64,000 nucleotides of DNA from Nostoc calcicola FACHB-3891 (GTDB lineage Bacteria > Cyanobacteriota > Cyanobacteriia > Cyanobacteriales > Nostocaceae): the NCBI RefSeq assembly GCF_014697355.1, contig NZ_JACJRQ010000006.1, forward strand, positions 124,001 to 188,000. The letters run 5' to 3'. The position numbers and the translations under genes are program-made. The notes beneath the pieces were generated by a model that was not told the DNA's origin, did no database searches, and saw nothing but the letters and a program-made list of their open reading frames with translations. Below are positions 8,995-17,693 of this stretch, piece by piece. How positions within the stretch are numbered: position 1 is the first letter of the stretch; every line of letters begins with the position of its first letter.

Positions 8995-9198
8995 GTGGTT
9001 CTTTCTCCAGCAAGAAAAACGAGTGAGCATCAGCTAGTCAGCCTCCGTGTCGTTGCTCTAACTGAGCAAGGAAGCTTAACCTTTCCTTTGAGAGAGGACT
9101 CAACTACTTCATCAGCGGAGGATTTACATGGCTTGAGGGACAGGATTAATCCTCTCTTTCGGACTCATTGAGTTAACTCATGCAGGAGAAAGAACCAC
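8995..9198. other. Candidate structured RNA or MITE-like element closed by a 14-bp perfect stem
   Basis: gtggttctttctcc (8995-9008) is perfectly complementary to ggagaaagaaccac (9185-9198). Inside are further local stems: ttgctc/gagcaa (about 9052-9068), cctccg/cggagg, gagagga/tcctctc and the palindrome tgagttaactca (near 9169-9181). No ORF covers it. Length (204 nt) and a closing stem with internal hairpins fit either a non-coding RNA or a small non-autonomous mobile element. No target-site duplication was seen. I could not match it to 6S, tmRNA, RNase P RNA or SRP RNA. Confidence 0.4.
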
Positions 9199-9689
9199 GA
9201 AGTCATTAAATAATACTGGTAGCCCGAGTTACCGTACCCAAAACTACCACAGAATGTAAATTGACTAATATCGCCATTATTTAAATATTAAGATTACCAG
9301 TCTGAACCTCTGAGCTTCGTCGTTGAACACCTAAGTAGAGCATTTCATTAATTGGTAGCTAATTCTCTGCGTCCCTCTGCGCTTACCTTTGCGCCACTTT
9401 GCGTTTAAATTTCAACTCTCAATTCGCCACGATTTTAGGCAAAGCTGTACTAAGCTTCGTCGCTCAACCTCTGAGCTTGAAACTTCTAGTTTTAAAACGG
9501 GAGCATCCCCCCATCTTTGCATCCCTCCACTCCACAGTTTTGCTCACAGGCATTAATTGTCTATTCTAGAAATTAGAGCATTTGATAACTGAGCATCAAT
9601 TCAGTGATGTTTAGGATATATACTTACCAGATTTTAGGAAAAATTACGGTGTAGGAGCTATTAGAAATAGCTAATTTTAGGACAATGTA
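9199..9689. other. Gene-free intergenic region upstream of the site-2 protease gene
   Basis: Contains fragments of dispersed repeats: the phrase cctctgagctt occurs twice (about 9305 and 9468), each near gcttcgtcg. A stretch ctgcgtccctctgcgctta...tttgcgccactttgcg (about 9368-9406) is a copy of a repeat also found inside smc. The last 100 bp are AT-rich and probably hold the promoter for 9690. No ORF is supported. Confidence 0.5.
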
Positions 9690-10886
9690 ATGCAAACAAA
9701 TTGGAAAATTGGGTCCTTATTTGGAATTCCTCTATTTTTAGACCCCCTGTGGTTTGTGATTTTAGGGTTGGCAACTCTAAATTTTGGGGTAGCTTACCAA
9801 GAATGGGGGAACGTTATAGCTTGGAGTGCAGGAATAGTTATGGCACTGCTGCTATTTGGTTCGGTGTTGTTACATGAGTTGGGTCATAGCTTAGTAGCCC
9901 GATCGCAAGGGATTAAAGTTAACTCTATTACCCTGTTTTTGTTTGGCGGCATCGCTGCTATAGAAGAAGAATCTAAAACTCCGGTGCAAGCGTTTCAAGT
10001 AGCGATCGCCGGTCCCTTGGTGAGCATCATACTGTTTTTCCTGCTGCGTTTGGTAGCCAGTGTTTTACCTGATACTAGTCCAGTCAGTATGATGGTGGGA
10101 GATTTGGCAAGAATTAACTTGGTAGTGGCGCTATTTAACATGATTCCTGGTTTACCTCTGGATGGAGGACAAGTGTTAAAAGCAGCACTGTGGCAGATCA
10201 CAGGTAATCGTTTTCAAGCCGTACACTGGGCTGCAAGAGCAGGACAAATTTTGGGTTATGCTGCGATCGCTTTAGGATTTGTCATAGATTTCTTGACTAG
10301 GGAGTTAGTACTTGGTTTGTGGGTTGCCCTGTTGGGTTGGTTTGCCGTCCGCAACGCCAATAGCTATGACAACGTGACCACATTGCAAGAAAGCTTGTTA
10401 AAGGTGGTGGCCGCCGATGCCATGACGCGCGACTATCGGGTAGTTGATGCTGACCAGACATTGCGTTCCTTTGCCGATTTATACTTATTGGAAACCGCGC
10501 CCTCACAAGTTTATTTTGCTGCTTCTGATGGACGTTACCGGGGTTTAGTTTCCATCGACGATTTGCGTTTAATCGAAAGGAGTCAATGGGAAACCCAAAC
10601 TGTACACAACATCGCGCGTCCCTTGACAGAAATACCTAATGTTGCTGAATCCACGCCCATAGCTGGGGTAATTAACAAACTAGAAAATCAGCAGTTATCT
10701 TGGATTACCGTACTTTCTCCTGCTGGTGCCGTAGCTGGTGTAATCGACCGGGGAGATATTGTGCGGGCGTTGGCGCAAAAATTAAACTTGCGGATAACCG
10801 ATGCTGAAATTAAGCGTATCAAAGAAGAAGGTAGCTATCCGCCAGGATTGCAGCTTGGGTTAATCGCAAAATCCACTGAAAATTAA
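9690..10886 (+). CDS. Site-2 protease (M50 family) with C-terminal CBS pair
   Basis: A 398-residue intramembrane zinc metalloprotease. H62, E63 and H66 (LLHELGHSLVA) are the HExxH site, and NMIPGLPLDGGQVL (about 149-162) supplies the third ligand aspartate. About six membrane helices occupy the first 225 residues. Residues about 238-370 form two CBS domains (VVAADAMTRDYRVVDADQTL; ARPLTEIPNVAESTP), which usually sense adenosyl ligands. This is the group-III (SpoIVFB/Rip3-like) architecture. These proteases cleave membrane-tethered regulators such as anti-sigma factors, but the substrate here is unknown. A strong terminator follows at 10983. Confidence 0.93.
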   Translation: MQTNWKIGSLFGIPLFLDPLWFVILGLATLNFGVAYQEWGNVIAWSAGIVMALLLFGSVLLHELGHSLVARSQGIKVNSITLFLFGGIAAIEEESKTPVQAFQVAIAGPLVSIILFFLLRLVASVLPDTSPVSMMVGDLARINLVVALFNMIPGLPLDGGQVLKAALWQITGNRFQAVHWAARAGQILGYAAIALGFVIDFLTRELVLGLWVALLGWFAVRNANSYDNVTTLQESLLKVVAADAMTRDYRVVDADQTLRSFADLYLLETAPSQVYFAASDGRYRGLVSIDDLRLIERSQWETQTVHNIARPLTEIPNVAESTPIAGVINKLENQQLSWITVLSPAGAVAGVIDRGDIVRALAQKLNLRITDAEIKRIKEEGSYPPGLQLGLIAKSTEN

Positions 10887-10982
10887 GTGTCACACCTTCG
10901 TCATAGTTTTGCAATAGATTCGTCAAAAGCTTGTGTGATATTTAATTTGGTATTTGGTTACAAAATGCTTTTTTTGGGTTCG

Positions 10983-11007
10983 AGGTAGGGTTTCCTACCT
11001 TTTTTAT
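10983..11007 (+). terminator. Rho-independent terminator
   Basis: Perfect 7-bp stem aggtagg/cctacct with a 4-base loop gttt, followed directly by tttttattg. It lies 97 bp after the site-2 protease stop and upstream of der. Confidence 0.85.
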
Positions 11008-11020
11008 TGTCTTGAAAAAG

Positions 11021-11105
11021 GGAGTAGGGGGAGATGAGGGAGCAGGGGGAGAAATTACTTCCTCATCCTCCTCATCTCCCCCATCCCCCCACTCCCCACT
11101 CCCTC
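11021..11105. repeat. G-rich/C-rich repeat cassette upstream of der
   Basis: A gggagtagggggagatgagg block followed by gaaattacttcctcatcctc and C-rich complements forms an imperfect hairpin. The same cassette, including the central aaattacttcctcatcctcc, appears inside the TrpE/PabB-like gene at 15032-15163 and, inverted, at 13944-14025. Confidence 0.8.
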
Positions 11106-11155
11106 ATATAATGGTAAGTATGTGATATACTACGTCTCTCACTTACCCTGGTTTT

Positions 11156-12517
11156 ATGGGACTGCCAATTGTTGCTATTATCGGACGCCCAAATGTGGGC
11201 AAATCTACCCTGGTTAATCGTCTCGCCGGGGAACAAACGGCGATTGTCCATGATGAACCAGGGGTGACACGCGATCGCACTTACATGGATGCTTACTGGA
11301 GCGATCGCGAATTTTTAGTGGTAGACACTGGTGGCTTAGTTTTTAACGACGATACTGAATTTCTACCACTGATTCGCCAACAGGCAATGACAGCCCTAAG
11401 AGAAGCGAGTGCTGCGATTTTTGTAGTCGATGGTCAAACAGGCCCGACAGCGGCAGACCAAGAAATCGCTACTTGGTTGCGCCAACAACCAGTACCCGTG
11501 CTACTAGCTGTCAATAAATGTGAATCCCCAGACCAAGGCCTAATCCAAGCTGCTGAATTTTGGGAATTGGGATTGGGCGAACCTTATCCCGTCTCCGCAA
11601 TTCATGGAAGTGGCACAGGAGATTTACTCGACGAGTTAATTAATCACATCCCCGTTGCAGGAGAAATCCCAGAAACTAACGAAATCAAAGTTGCAATTGT
11701 GGGACGCCCAAATGTGGGCAAATCCAGTTTACTCAACTCTTTCGTCGGTGAAGAAAGGGCAATTGTCAGCCCGATTTCTGGTACAACCCGCGATGCAATT
11801 GATACCGTCCTCGAACGTGACGGACAAACTTATCGCTTGATTGACACCGCCGGCATTCGCAAAAAGAAACAGATAGAATACGGCACAGAATTTTTTAGTA
11901 TTAACCGGGCTTTCAAAGCGATTCGTCGCGCTGATGTGGTTTTATTAGTACTTGATGCCTTAGATGGAGTCACAGAGCAAGATCAAAAATTAGCTGGGCG
12001 GATTATCGATGAAGGTCGAGCTTGCATCATCGTGGTTAATAAGTGGGATGCTGTGGAGAAAGACTCTTACACAATCTACGACTACGAAAAAAGTCTGCAA
12101 GCGCGGTTACATTTTACTGAATGGGCAGAAACAATCTTTGTGAGTGCCGTTTCAGGACAAAGGGTAGAAAAGATTTTAGATTTAGTGAAAACGGCGGCGG
12201 AATCACACAAACGTCGTGTTAGCACATCAGTAATTAACGAAGTATTAACAGATGCTGTGAGCTGGCATTCGCCGCCAGCATCTCGTGGTGGGCGTCAAGG
12301 CAAGATTTATTATGGTACACAAGTTAGTAGCCAACCACCAACCATCGCCTTATTTGTCAACGATGCCAAACGCTTCAACGACAACTACCGCCGCTACATT
12401 GAGCGACAATTCCGGCAACAGCTAGGATTTAAAGGTACTCCCATTCGTTTACTTTGGCGGAGTAAAAAAGTTCGTGATGTTGAAAGTGGTAATCTTAATC
12501 GAGCAACACGCGTCTAG
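11156..12517 (+). CDS. der: Ribosome biogenesis GTPase Der (EngA)
   Basis: A 453-residue tandem GTPase needed for 50S ribosomal subunit maturation. It has two G domains, each with an identical P-loop GRPNVGKS (residues 8-15 and about 182-189), switch motifs DTGG and DTAG, and NKCE/NKWD guanine-specificity motifs. The C-terminal KH-like domain (about 350-453) contains the usual [17 protein letters not shown] stretch. Length is normal. An upstream terminator and repeat cassette suggest an independent transcript. Confidence 0.97.
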   Translation: MGLPIVAIIGRPNVGKSTLVNRLAGEQTAIVHDEPGVTRDRTYMDAYWSDREFLVVDTGGLVFNDDTEFLPLIRQQAMTALREASAAIFVVDGQTGPTAADQEIATWLRQQPVPVLLAVNKCESPDQGLIQAAEFWELGLGEPYPVSAIHGSGTGDLLDELINHIPVAGEIPETNEIKVAIVGRPNVGKSSLLNSFVGEERAIVSPISGTTRDAIDTVLERDGQTYRLIDTAGIRKKKQIEYGTEFFSINRAFKAIRRADVVLLVLDALDGVTEQDQKLAGRIIDEGRACIIVVNKWDAVEKDSYTIYDYEKSLQARLHFTEWAETIFVSAVSGQRVEKILDLVKTAAESHKRRVSTSVINEVLTDAVSWHSPPASRGGRQGKIYYGTQVSSQPPTIALFVNDAKRFNDNYRRYIERQFRQQLGFKGTPIRLLWRSKKVRDVESGNLNRATRV

Positions 12518-12721
12518 AATTTTGGATTTTGGATTTTAGATTTTAGATTGGGGCAAATTAGGTTAAAGTCCAAAACATTAGAGAATCACAACCACCGTCT
12601 CTAGAATTTTGGATTTTGGATTTTAGATTTTAGATTCGAGCAAATTAGGTTAAAGTCGAAAACATTGAAAATCATATCCACTGTCATAATCCAAAATCCA
12701 AAATCTAAAATCTCAAATTGA
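12518..12721. repeat. Tandem duplication of a ttttggatt-type block with inverted copy
   Basis: The block tagaattttggattttgg... plus the downstream gcaaattaggttaaagtc and aaaacatt occurs at about 12516-12574 and again at about 12601-12665, an imperfect direct duplication of about 85 bp. An inverted copy of its first part (atccaaaatccaaaatct) closes the region at about 12689-12712. The same ttttggatttt phrase recurs inside smc (27951-27985). Confidence 0.8.
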
Positions 12722-12724
12722 AAC

Positions 12725-13645
12725 ATGGATTTACTGCGATCGCTACCACTTGGACTTTATTTAGAACAGCCACAAACTTGGTTGCATAAAATCGATCCGC
12801 GAGTCAAGTTTGCCTGGTTGATGAGTTTTTTGACCAGCTATATATTAGCTAACAACTTTTGGCGCGTGCTGCTGGTGGTAATATTGATTGTTGCCACCTT
12901 ATTTGCCAGGATTCCCCTACGAGTATGGCGGCAGCAAATGGGTTGGCTATTAATGCTATCGTTTTTTGTCTTAGCGATCGCAGCCATCAGTCCCGATGCA
13001 ATGGGTGTAGACTATCAACCACGCCTACCAGCAAACGAACAAATATTAACCCAGCCAGCAAACTCGAATAATGTTGTTGAACAACAAGCAAGCACCCCGC
13101 AAAAATACAGCTATGTGCTATTTGAGAAAGGACTAGTCAGAGTGACTCGCCGCTCATTGGATTTGGGAGTCAGCCTGAGTACGATTATATTTACCGTGAT
13201 TTACAGCACCAACCTGTATCTACTGACAACCGCACCAGAAGAAATCACATCTGGCATAGAAAGCTTAATGCAACCCTTGCGGCGTCTGAAATTGCCTGTT
13301 ACAGAAATTACTTTAACTTTAACTTTATCTTTGCGCTTTATTCCCTTAGTTTTAGAAGAAGTACAAAACTTATTTCGCTCTGTAATGACAAGGGCAATTA
13401 ATTGGAAAAAGCTGGGATTAAAAGGAGCATTTAAGGTTTGGATGACAGTGGCAGAGAGATTGTTAGACAATCTGCTCTTGAGAGCTGAACAAATGGCGAA
13501 TGCAATGATGGTAAGGGGTTTTACCAGTCCCAACGAACATCGGGTGCAGTGGCACGACTTACGATTAAAAGCCCTTGACTGGTTTGCTATTGCAACTTTA
13601 GTCTTATTCTGGGGAATACGGCTAGCTGTAGGAACTAAAGTCTAA
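12725..13645 (+). CDS. ECF transporter T component (EcfT/CbiQ family)
   Basis: A 306-residue membrane protein, the energy-coupling scaffold of ECF vitamin or metal importers. It has four to six hydrophobic segments and the two cytoplasmic coupling helices near the C-terminus. RLLDNLLLRAEQMANAMMVRGF carries the A-R-G motif that docks into the ATPases. A family-typical start LPLGLYLEQPQTWLHKIDPRVKF is present. A low-complexity insert rich in Gln, Asn and Pro (about residues 95-135) sits between predicted helices. The ATPase and substrate-binding S components are not nearby, so the substrate is unknown. It is followed after 36 bp by the TrpE/PabB-like gene and may be cotranscribed with it. Confidence 0.9.
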   Translation: MDLLRSLPLGLYLEQPQTWLHKIDPRVKFAWLMSFLTSYILANNFWRVLLVVILIVATLFARIPLRVWRQQMGWLLMLSFFVLAIAAISPDAMGVDYQPRLPANEQILTQPANSNNVVEQQASTPQKYSYVLFEKGLVRVTRRSLDLGVSLSTIIFTVIYSTNLYLLTTAPEEITSGIESLMQPLRRLKLPVTEITLTLTLSLRFIPLVLEEVQNLFRSVMTRAINWKKLGLKGAFKVWMTVAERLLDNLLLRAEQMANAMMVRGFTSPNEHRVQWHDLRLKALDWFAIATLVLFWGIRLAVGTKV

Positions 13646-13681
13646 ATTGCCACCCTTGAAAATTGAAAGTTTCTAAATAGT

Positions 13682-15289
13682 ATGACCAAGGCTTGGTATT
13701 GGCGATCGCTACCCTTAGAAAAGCGCACAGGTTCTGAAATTTTTGCTGCCTTGTTTCGCCCCACCACCGCAAAGGGGATTGCTACCTTACTGGAAAGTCC
13801 CTACCCAACGCCAATCGAACATCCCCAACTCAGTCGATATTCTATCTGTGCAGGTGCTCCCCGCCTAGTCGATGGCATCCCACAAATGTGGACACCAGCA
13901 GTAGGAGAGGTTTTTCCCTTCCTGGAAAAATTGTTGCAGCAAAGGGATGAGGGAGATGAGGGACATGAGGAAGTAATTTCTCTCCCTACTTCCCCTGCCC
14001 CCTCATCTCCCCCACCTCACCTCCCCTTCAGCGGTGGTTGGTTGGGTTGGCTGGGCTATGATGTCGCATGGGAAATTGAACAGCTACCGGCTAATAAAAT
14101 TGATCCCCTGCCATTTCCTGTAGTTTTTTGGTACGAACCAGATTGTTTTGCCGTTTTAGATCACGCCGAACAAATTCTTTGGTTAGCCGCCAGCGATTCT
14201 AGTGGACTCAATGAATTAGAGAAAAAATTAGTAAACAAAGATGCAAATAGGGGGATACAGGAAGAGGCTCTGAATGAATTCTCCGCGTCCCCATGTCCCT
14301 ACGTCGCCGCGTCTTCTTCTCCTCCTCTTTTTTTGACATCGCAATCAGATTATGAAACAGCTGTCAACCAAGCGAAAAAATATATTCAAGCTGGAGACAT
14401 TTTTCAGACAAATCTTTCATTGCGATTTCAAGCGTCTACAGCAGCTTCTGGTTGGGAAATTTACCAAACCTTGCAAAAAATCAATCCTTCTCCGTTTGCC
14501 AGCTATTGGCAAACGCCTTGGGGAGAAGTGATGAGTTGTTCGCCGGAACGCTTGGTATTGTTGCAAAATCGACAAGCCGAAACCAGACCGATCGCCGGGA
14601 CGCGATCGCGTGGTGCAACCCCAGAACAAGATATACAACAGGCACAAGACTTACTCAGCAACACCAAAGAACGTGCAGAACACATCATGCTCGTGGATTT
14701 GGAACGCAATGATTTAGGCCGAGTTTGTGAATGGGGAAGTGTTGTTGTAGACGAATTGCTGACAATTGAACGATATAGCCATGTAATGCATCTTGTCAGC
14801 AACATCAAAGGTACTTTAAAAGGCGAATCTGCCACCATTGATTTGATTCGCGCCACCTTCCCAGGTGGCACAATTACAGGTTGTCCCAAAATCCGTTGCA
14901 TGGAAATTATCGAAGAACTAGAACCCGTGCGACGCAGCTTATTTTACGGTTCCTGCGGCTATTTAGATTGGCGCGGTAATTTAGACTTAAATATCTTAAT
15001 TCGCACCCTGCTACTAGCCCCTGGGAATGAAGGTGGGGGAGCAGGGGGAGCAGGGGGAGATGAGGGAGCAGGGGGAGCAGGGGGAGCAGGGGGAGCGGGG
15101 AGAGAAATTACTTCCTCATCCTCCTCATCTCCCTCATCTCCCTCATCCCCCCACCCCCCACTTAACATTGTCTGGGGACAAGTCGGCGCGGGAATTGTCG
15201 CAGACAGCGATCCTGAGAGAGAATGGTATGAATCTCTGCACAAAGCTCAAGCGCAACTGGCAGCGCTGAAAATGCTGAATAATCAATAA
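13682..15289 (+). CDS. Anthranilate/aminodeoxychorismate synthase component I (TrpE/PabB family)
   Basis: A 535-residue chorismate-utilising enzyme. CSPERLVLL, RPIAGTRSRG, AEHIMLVDLERNDLGR and FPGGTITGCPKIR are the catalytic core motifs. The PIAGT sequence (rather than PIKGT) and an N-terminal LLES motif favour anthranilate synthase, but PabB enzymes can also show these, so the product (anthranilate or 4-amino-4-deoxychorismate) is left open. No glutaminase partner is adjacent. The reading frame carries three low-complexity inserts (about residues 88-115, 193-218, 451-494) that are copies of intergenic repeats. The third encodes the Gly/Ala- and Ser/Pro-rich stretch GGGAGGAGG...SSSSSPSS just before the conserved C-terminal NIVWGQVGAGIVADSDPE. 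Confidence 0.88.
   Translation: MTKAWYWRSLPLEKRTGSEIFAALFRPTTAKGIATLLESPYPTPIEHPQLSRYSICAGAPRLVDGIPQMWTPAVGEVFPFLEKLLQQRDEGDEGHEEVISLPTSPAPSSPPPHLPFSGGWLGWLGYDVAWEIEQLPANKIDPLPFPVVFWYEPDCFAVLDHAEQILWLAASDSSGLNELEKKLVNKDANRGIQEEALNEFSASPCPYVAASSSPPLFLTSQSDYETAVNQAKKYIQAGDIFQTNLSLRFQASTAASGWEIYQTLQKINPSPFASYWQTPWGEVMSCSPERLVLLQNRQAETRPIAGTRSRGATPEQDIQQAQDLLSNTKERAEHIMLVDLERNDLGRVCEWGSVVVDELLTIERYSHVMHLVSNIKGTLKGESATIDLIRATFPGGTITGCPKIRCMEIIEELEPVRRSLFYGSCGYLDWRGNLDLNILIRTLLLAPGNEGGGAGGAGGDEGAGGAGGAGGAGREITSSSSSSPSSPSSPHPPLNIVWGQVGAGIVADSDPEREWYESLHKAQAQLAALKMLNNQ
13944..14025. repeat. Intergenic-type repeat inserted in frame in the TrpE/PabB-like gene (first)
   Basis: gatgagggagatgagggaca...gaggaagtaatttctctccc followed by a C-rich arm. 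It is the inverted form of the cassette at 11021-11105, encodes about residues 88-115 and falls between conserved blocks. Confidence 0.8.
14258..14335. repeat. Repeat-derived insert in the TrpE/PabB-like gene (second)
   Basis: ctccgcgtccccatgtccct and the following cgccgcgtcttcttctcctc resemble the dispersed cgtccccgcgtc phrase at 15332-15350 and 21512-21540. It encodes about residues 193-218, a poorly conserved stretch. Confidence 0.6.
15032..15163. repeat. Repeat cassette inserted in frame in the TrpE/PabB-like gene (third)
   Basis: Multiple gcaggggga units, then gaaattacttcctcatcctc and ccccac-rich complements, matching the cassette upstream of der. It preserves the reading frame (about residues 451-494). 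Confidence 0.85.
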
Positions 15290-15665
15290 GGGAATGAGGC
15301 ATGGGGCATAGGGCATAGGGCATTTGTCATTCTCCGCGTCCCCGCGTCCCCCACTCCCCACTCCCCACTCCCCATTACCTTTTTTGCTCCATTTGGCGAC
15401 AGTTGTGGCAGTATGGAAAGAAGTTAGAAAGTTGGCCGGGGAGCCGTTGGGATGTTTATCGGGTGTTTTCCCTTGCCACGCCAAGCTTTCAACAACTTCC
15501 GCCTCACTACCGTTAGCTTAATCTGCTCGCTTAAGAACTAGATCAAGGTCTTCACAACCACAGTTTCGCATTTTAAGAAAATATTCTGGCGAATGTTGGT
15601 ATTATCGTCTGAATGTTTGGAATGAACTGCGAAAGCATACACATATCCCCCACCTTGACTATTAA
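15290..15665. other. Intergenic region with repeats upstream of pipX
   Basis: Holds a gggcataggg repeat (15303-15322), the cgtccccgcgtccccc phrase and ccccactccc heptamers. About 15380-15520 is non-repetitive and open on both strands, but no start, ribosome site or recognisable domain supports a gene. A degraded gene fragment is possible. The pipX promoter should lie in 15540-15665. Confidence 0.45.
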
Positions 15666-15944
15666 ATGAATCCAGAGAACGCAGAAACTTACATAAATCA
15701 TCCAACTTGGGGTTTACTTTACAAGATCTGTATGGTTGATGAGAACCAGGATCTGTTCACAACACTTTATGCCCAGCGTTTATTTTTTTTGGTGGCAAAT
15801 GACATTAAAGGTGTTAAGTTCCAGCCCATAGGACGCACCGAAGCTAGAATGATGTTGGAAAATCGCTTGCGTACTCTGCGTCGCAGTGGGCAATCTCAGG
15901 AGTACGATCAGCTTCAGAGTGTTTTCCAACGCACCTTCCAATGA
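15666..15944 (+). CDS. pipX: PII-interacting protein X, NtcA co-activator
   Basis: A 92-residue cyanobacterial regulator. An N-terminal Tudor-like fold (ETYINHPTWGLLYKICMVDENQDLFTTLYAQRLFFLVA) is followed by two helices (TEARMMLENRLRTLRR; QEYDQLQSVFQRTFQ). PipX binds PII when 2-oxoglutarate is low and NtcA when it is high, so it links nitrogen status to transcription. Length fits (usually about 89-92). Its stop overlaps the pipY start (ATGA, 15941-15944), giving translational coupling, the conserved arrangement of the pair. Confidence 0.97.
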   Translation: MNPENAETYINHPTWGLLYKICMVDENQDLFTTLYAQRLFFLVANDIKGVKFQPIGRTEARMMLENRLRTLRRSGQSQEYDQLQSVFQRTFQ

Positions 15945-16609
15945 ACAGTTCGATTTCCGAACGTATTGTTACCATTCGCTCCTCACTGCCAACCTCAGTC
16001 AGATTGATTGCCGTAAGCAAGCAAGTTTCTGCTGAGGCGATTCGATCTGCCTATGCCGCAGGAATTCGTGACTTTGGGGAGAGTCGTATCCAAGAAGCCG
16101 CTGTTAAACAAGCTCAGTTGCAAGACTTGTCGGATATTACTTGGCACTTTATTGGACATTTGCAAAGCAATAAAGCCAAAAAAGCCATTGAACAATTCCA
16201 GTGGATTCACTCCGTAGATAATTTAAAGCTGGCAGTGCGCCTAGATCAATTGGCGCAAGAGCTAGGAGTGAGTCCCCAGGTTTGTTTGCAAGTGAAAATT
16301 CTGCCCGATCCTAACAAGTCGGGTTGGAGTGTGGCAGAACTTTTGGCTGATTTACCCGCCCTCAACCAATGCAAAACTTTACAAATTCAAGGTTTGATGA
16401 CAATTCCGCCTTCAGGATTGGACGATCCCAAAATTCTGAGTGTGTTTAATCGATGTCATGAACTGGCAAAAGAAATCCAAGAGCAAAACTGGCCCTACAT
16501 TAAAATGCAGCAGCTATCTATGGGTATGTCAGGCGACTACGAACTGGCAGTGCAAGCAGGTGCAACGATGGTGCGATTAGGAACCATCTTGTTTGGCGAT
16601 CGCCCATAG
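15941..16609 (+). CDS. pipY: PLP homeostasis protein PipY (YggS/COG0325)
   Basis: A 222-residue single-domain TIM-barrel PLP-binding protein with no known catalytic activity; family members maintain pyridoxal-phosphate and amino/keto acid balance. The PLP lysine is K27 (RLIAVSKQVS). Other family motifs are GESRIQEA, HFIGHLQSNKAKKA, GLMTIPP and SMGMSGDYELAVQAGATMVRLGT, the last forming the phosphate site. It overlaps pipX by 4 bp, so the two are coexpressed. sepF and proC follow on the same strand, a gene order conserved across many cyanobacteria. Confidence 0.97.
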   Translation: MNSSISERIVTIRSSLPTSVRLIAVSKQVSAEAIRSAYAAGIRDFGESRIQEAAVKQAQLQDLSDITWHFIGHLQSNKAKKAIEQFQWIHSVDNLKLAVRLDQLAQELGVSPQVCLQVKILPDPNKSGWSVAELLADLPALNQCKTLQIQGLMTIPPSGLDDPKILSVFNRCHELAKEIQEQNWPYIKMQQLSMGMSGDYELAVQAGATMVRLGTILFGDRP

Positions 16610-16970
16610 CATACTAGTCTCAAGCTTGTGGTTGAGTATTAATTAGAGATCGGGATTTGATGACAACAATTTTGTAACAGACTGGTGCAATTGGAAACAA
16701 AGGATATAGTATTGACAAGAGCAATCGCCAAGTAAAATTCGGGTAAAAAGAACTTTCCTTCGGACAAACCTTAGGATATAATCTTGACTCATTATTATGT
16801 TTAGGCGATGCACAGACCTTGCTAAAAGTGTCGGTTCATCGCCAAAGCCCGTAGTACAGGCTACAAATAGCAATATACTTGCTGAAGTATCCACCCATGT
16901 AGCGATCGCATATGGCTCAATTAATCCTAAGCCAAGTCAATACAGGCTATTCGCACCAGGAGAGTACACA

Positions 16971-17576
16971 ATGAACAACATTTTTTCCAAACTCAGGGAC
17001 TTTGTAGGTCTAAATGAGCAAGTGGAATACGAGTATTACGAAGAAGAACCAGAAACAGATAATAATTACCAAAATCTGTATCAGCAAGAAAATCCCCAAC
17101 CAGTACCACAAGAAACCCCAGCAACTCAAAATCGACGTTGGCGGGAACCAGTGCCTACAATGGGAGAAGAGATAGCAGCAGGGTCAAAGCCAATGGGGAA
17201 TGTGATTGGTATGCCAGGAGCAATTAACGGAATTTCGGAAGTTTTAGTACTCGAACCACGCACCTTTGAAGAAATGCCCCAGGCAATTCAAGCGCTGCGA
17301 GAACGCAAATCAGTAGTATTAAATCTGACAATCATGGACCCAGATCAAGCTCAGCGAGCAGTAGATTTTGTCGCAGGTGGTACTTACGCCCTCGATGGAC
17401 ATCAAGAGCGCATCGGTGAGAGCATCTTTTTGTTTACGCCAAGCTGTGTACAAGTTAGCACCCAAGGAGGGGTTCTTCATGAAGTACCGCAACCTCCAGC
17501 CCGTCCTTCTCGTCCCACAGGTTCTACATCTACAAATCAAAATTGGGGCAACGAACCGAATCGGATGGCACAATAA
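16971..17576 (+). CDS. sepF: Cell division protein SepF
   Basis: A 201-residue FtsZ-tethering protein (also called Cdv2 in cyanobacteria). The N-terminal amphipathic membrane-targeting helix ([14 protein letters not shown]), an acidic Tyr/Glu-rich linker, and the C-terminal polymerising SepF domain (about 75-165: [25 protein letters not shown]) are present. A Pro/Ser/Asn-rich tail follows. The frame is open back to 16797, but ATG 16971 is chosen because caggagag lies just upstream and the amphipathic helix must be at the N-terminus. It lies between pipY and proC. Confidence 0.95.
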   Translation: MNNIFSKLRDFVGLNEQVEYEYYEEEPETDNNYQNLYQQENPQPVPQETPATQNRRWREPVPTMGEEIAAGSKPMGNVIGMPGAINGISEVLVLEPRTFEEMPQAIQALRERKSVVLNLTIMDPDQAQRAVDFVAGGTYALDGHQERIGESIFLFTPSCVQVSTQGGVLHEVPQPPARPSRPTGSTSTNQNWGNEPNRMAQ

Positions 17577-17632
17577 AGTTAAATTAGTCTTTTGTCCTTC
17601 GTCTTTTGTCCTTTGTTAGTTAACAATAAACA

Positions 17633-17693
17633 ATGACAAACGACTAATGACCAATGACAAATGACTAATGACCAATGACAAATGACTAATGAC
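17633..17693. repeat. TGACAAA/TGACTAA/TGACCAA heptamer array
   Basis: About eight heptamers (tgacaaa, cgactaa, tgaccaa, tgactaa) run into the proC start codon. This is one of the STRR heptamer families known from heterocystous cyanobacteria. A similar array occurs at 55060-55122. Confidence 0.85.

Noticed and set aside
8995..9198. 6S RNA or tmRNA identity for the structured element
   Set aside because: No match to the conserved sequence blocks I know for these RNAs; kept only as an unclassified candidate.
15324..15521. ORFs on both strands upstream of pipX
   Set aside because: C-rich repeat sequence gives the N-terminal half; the rest lacks start signals and family resemblance.
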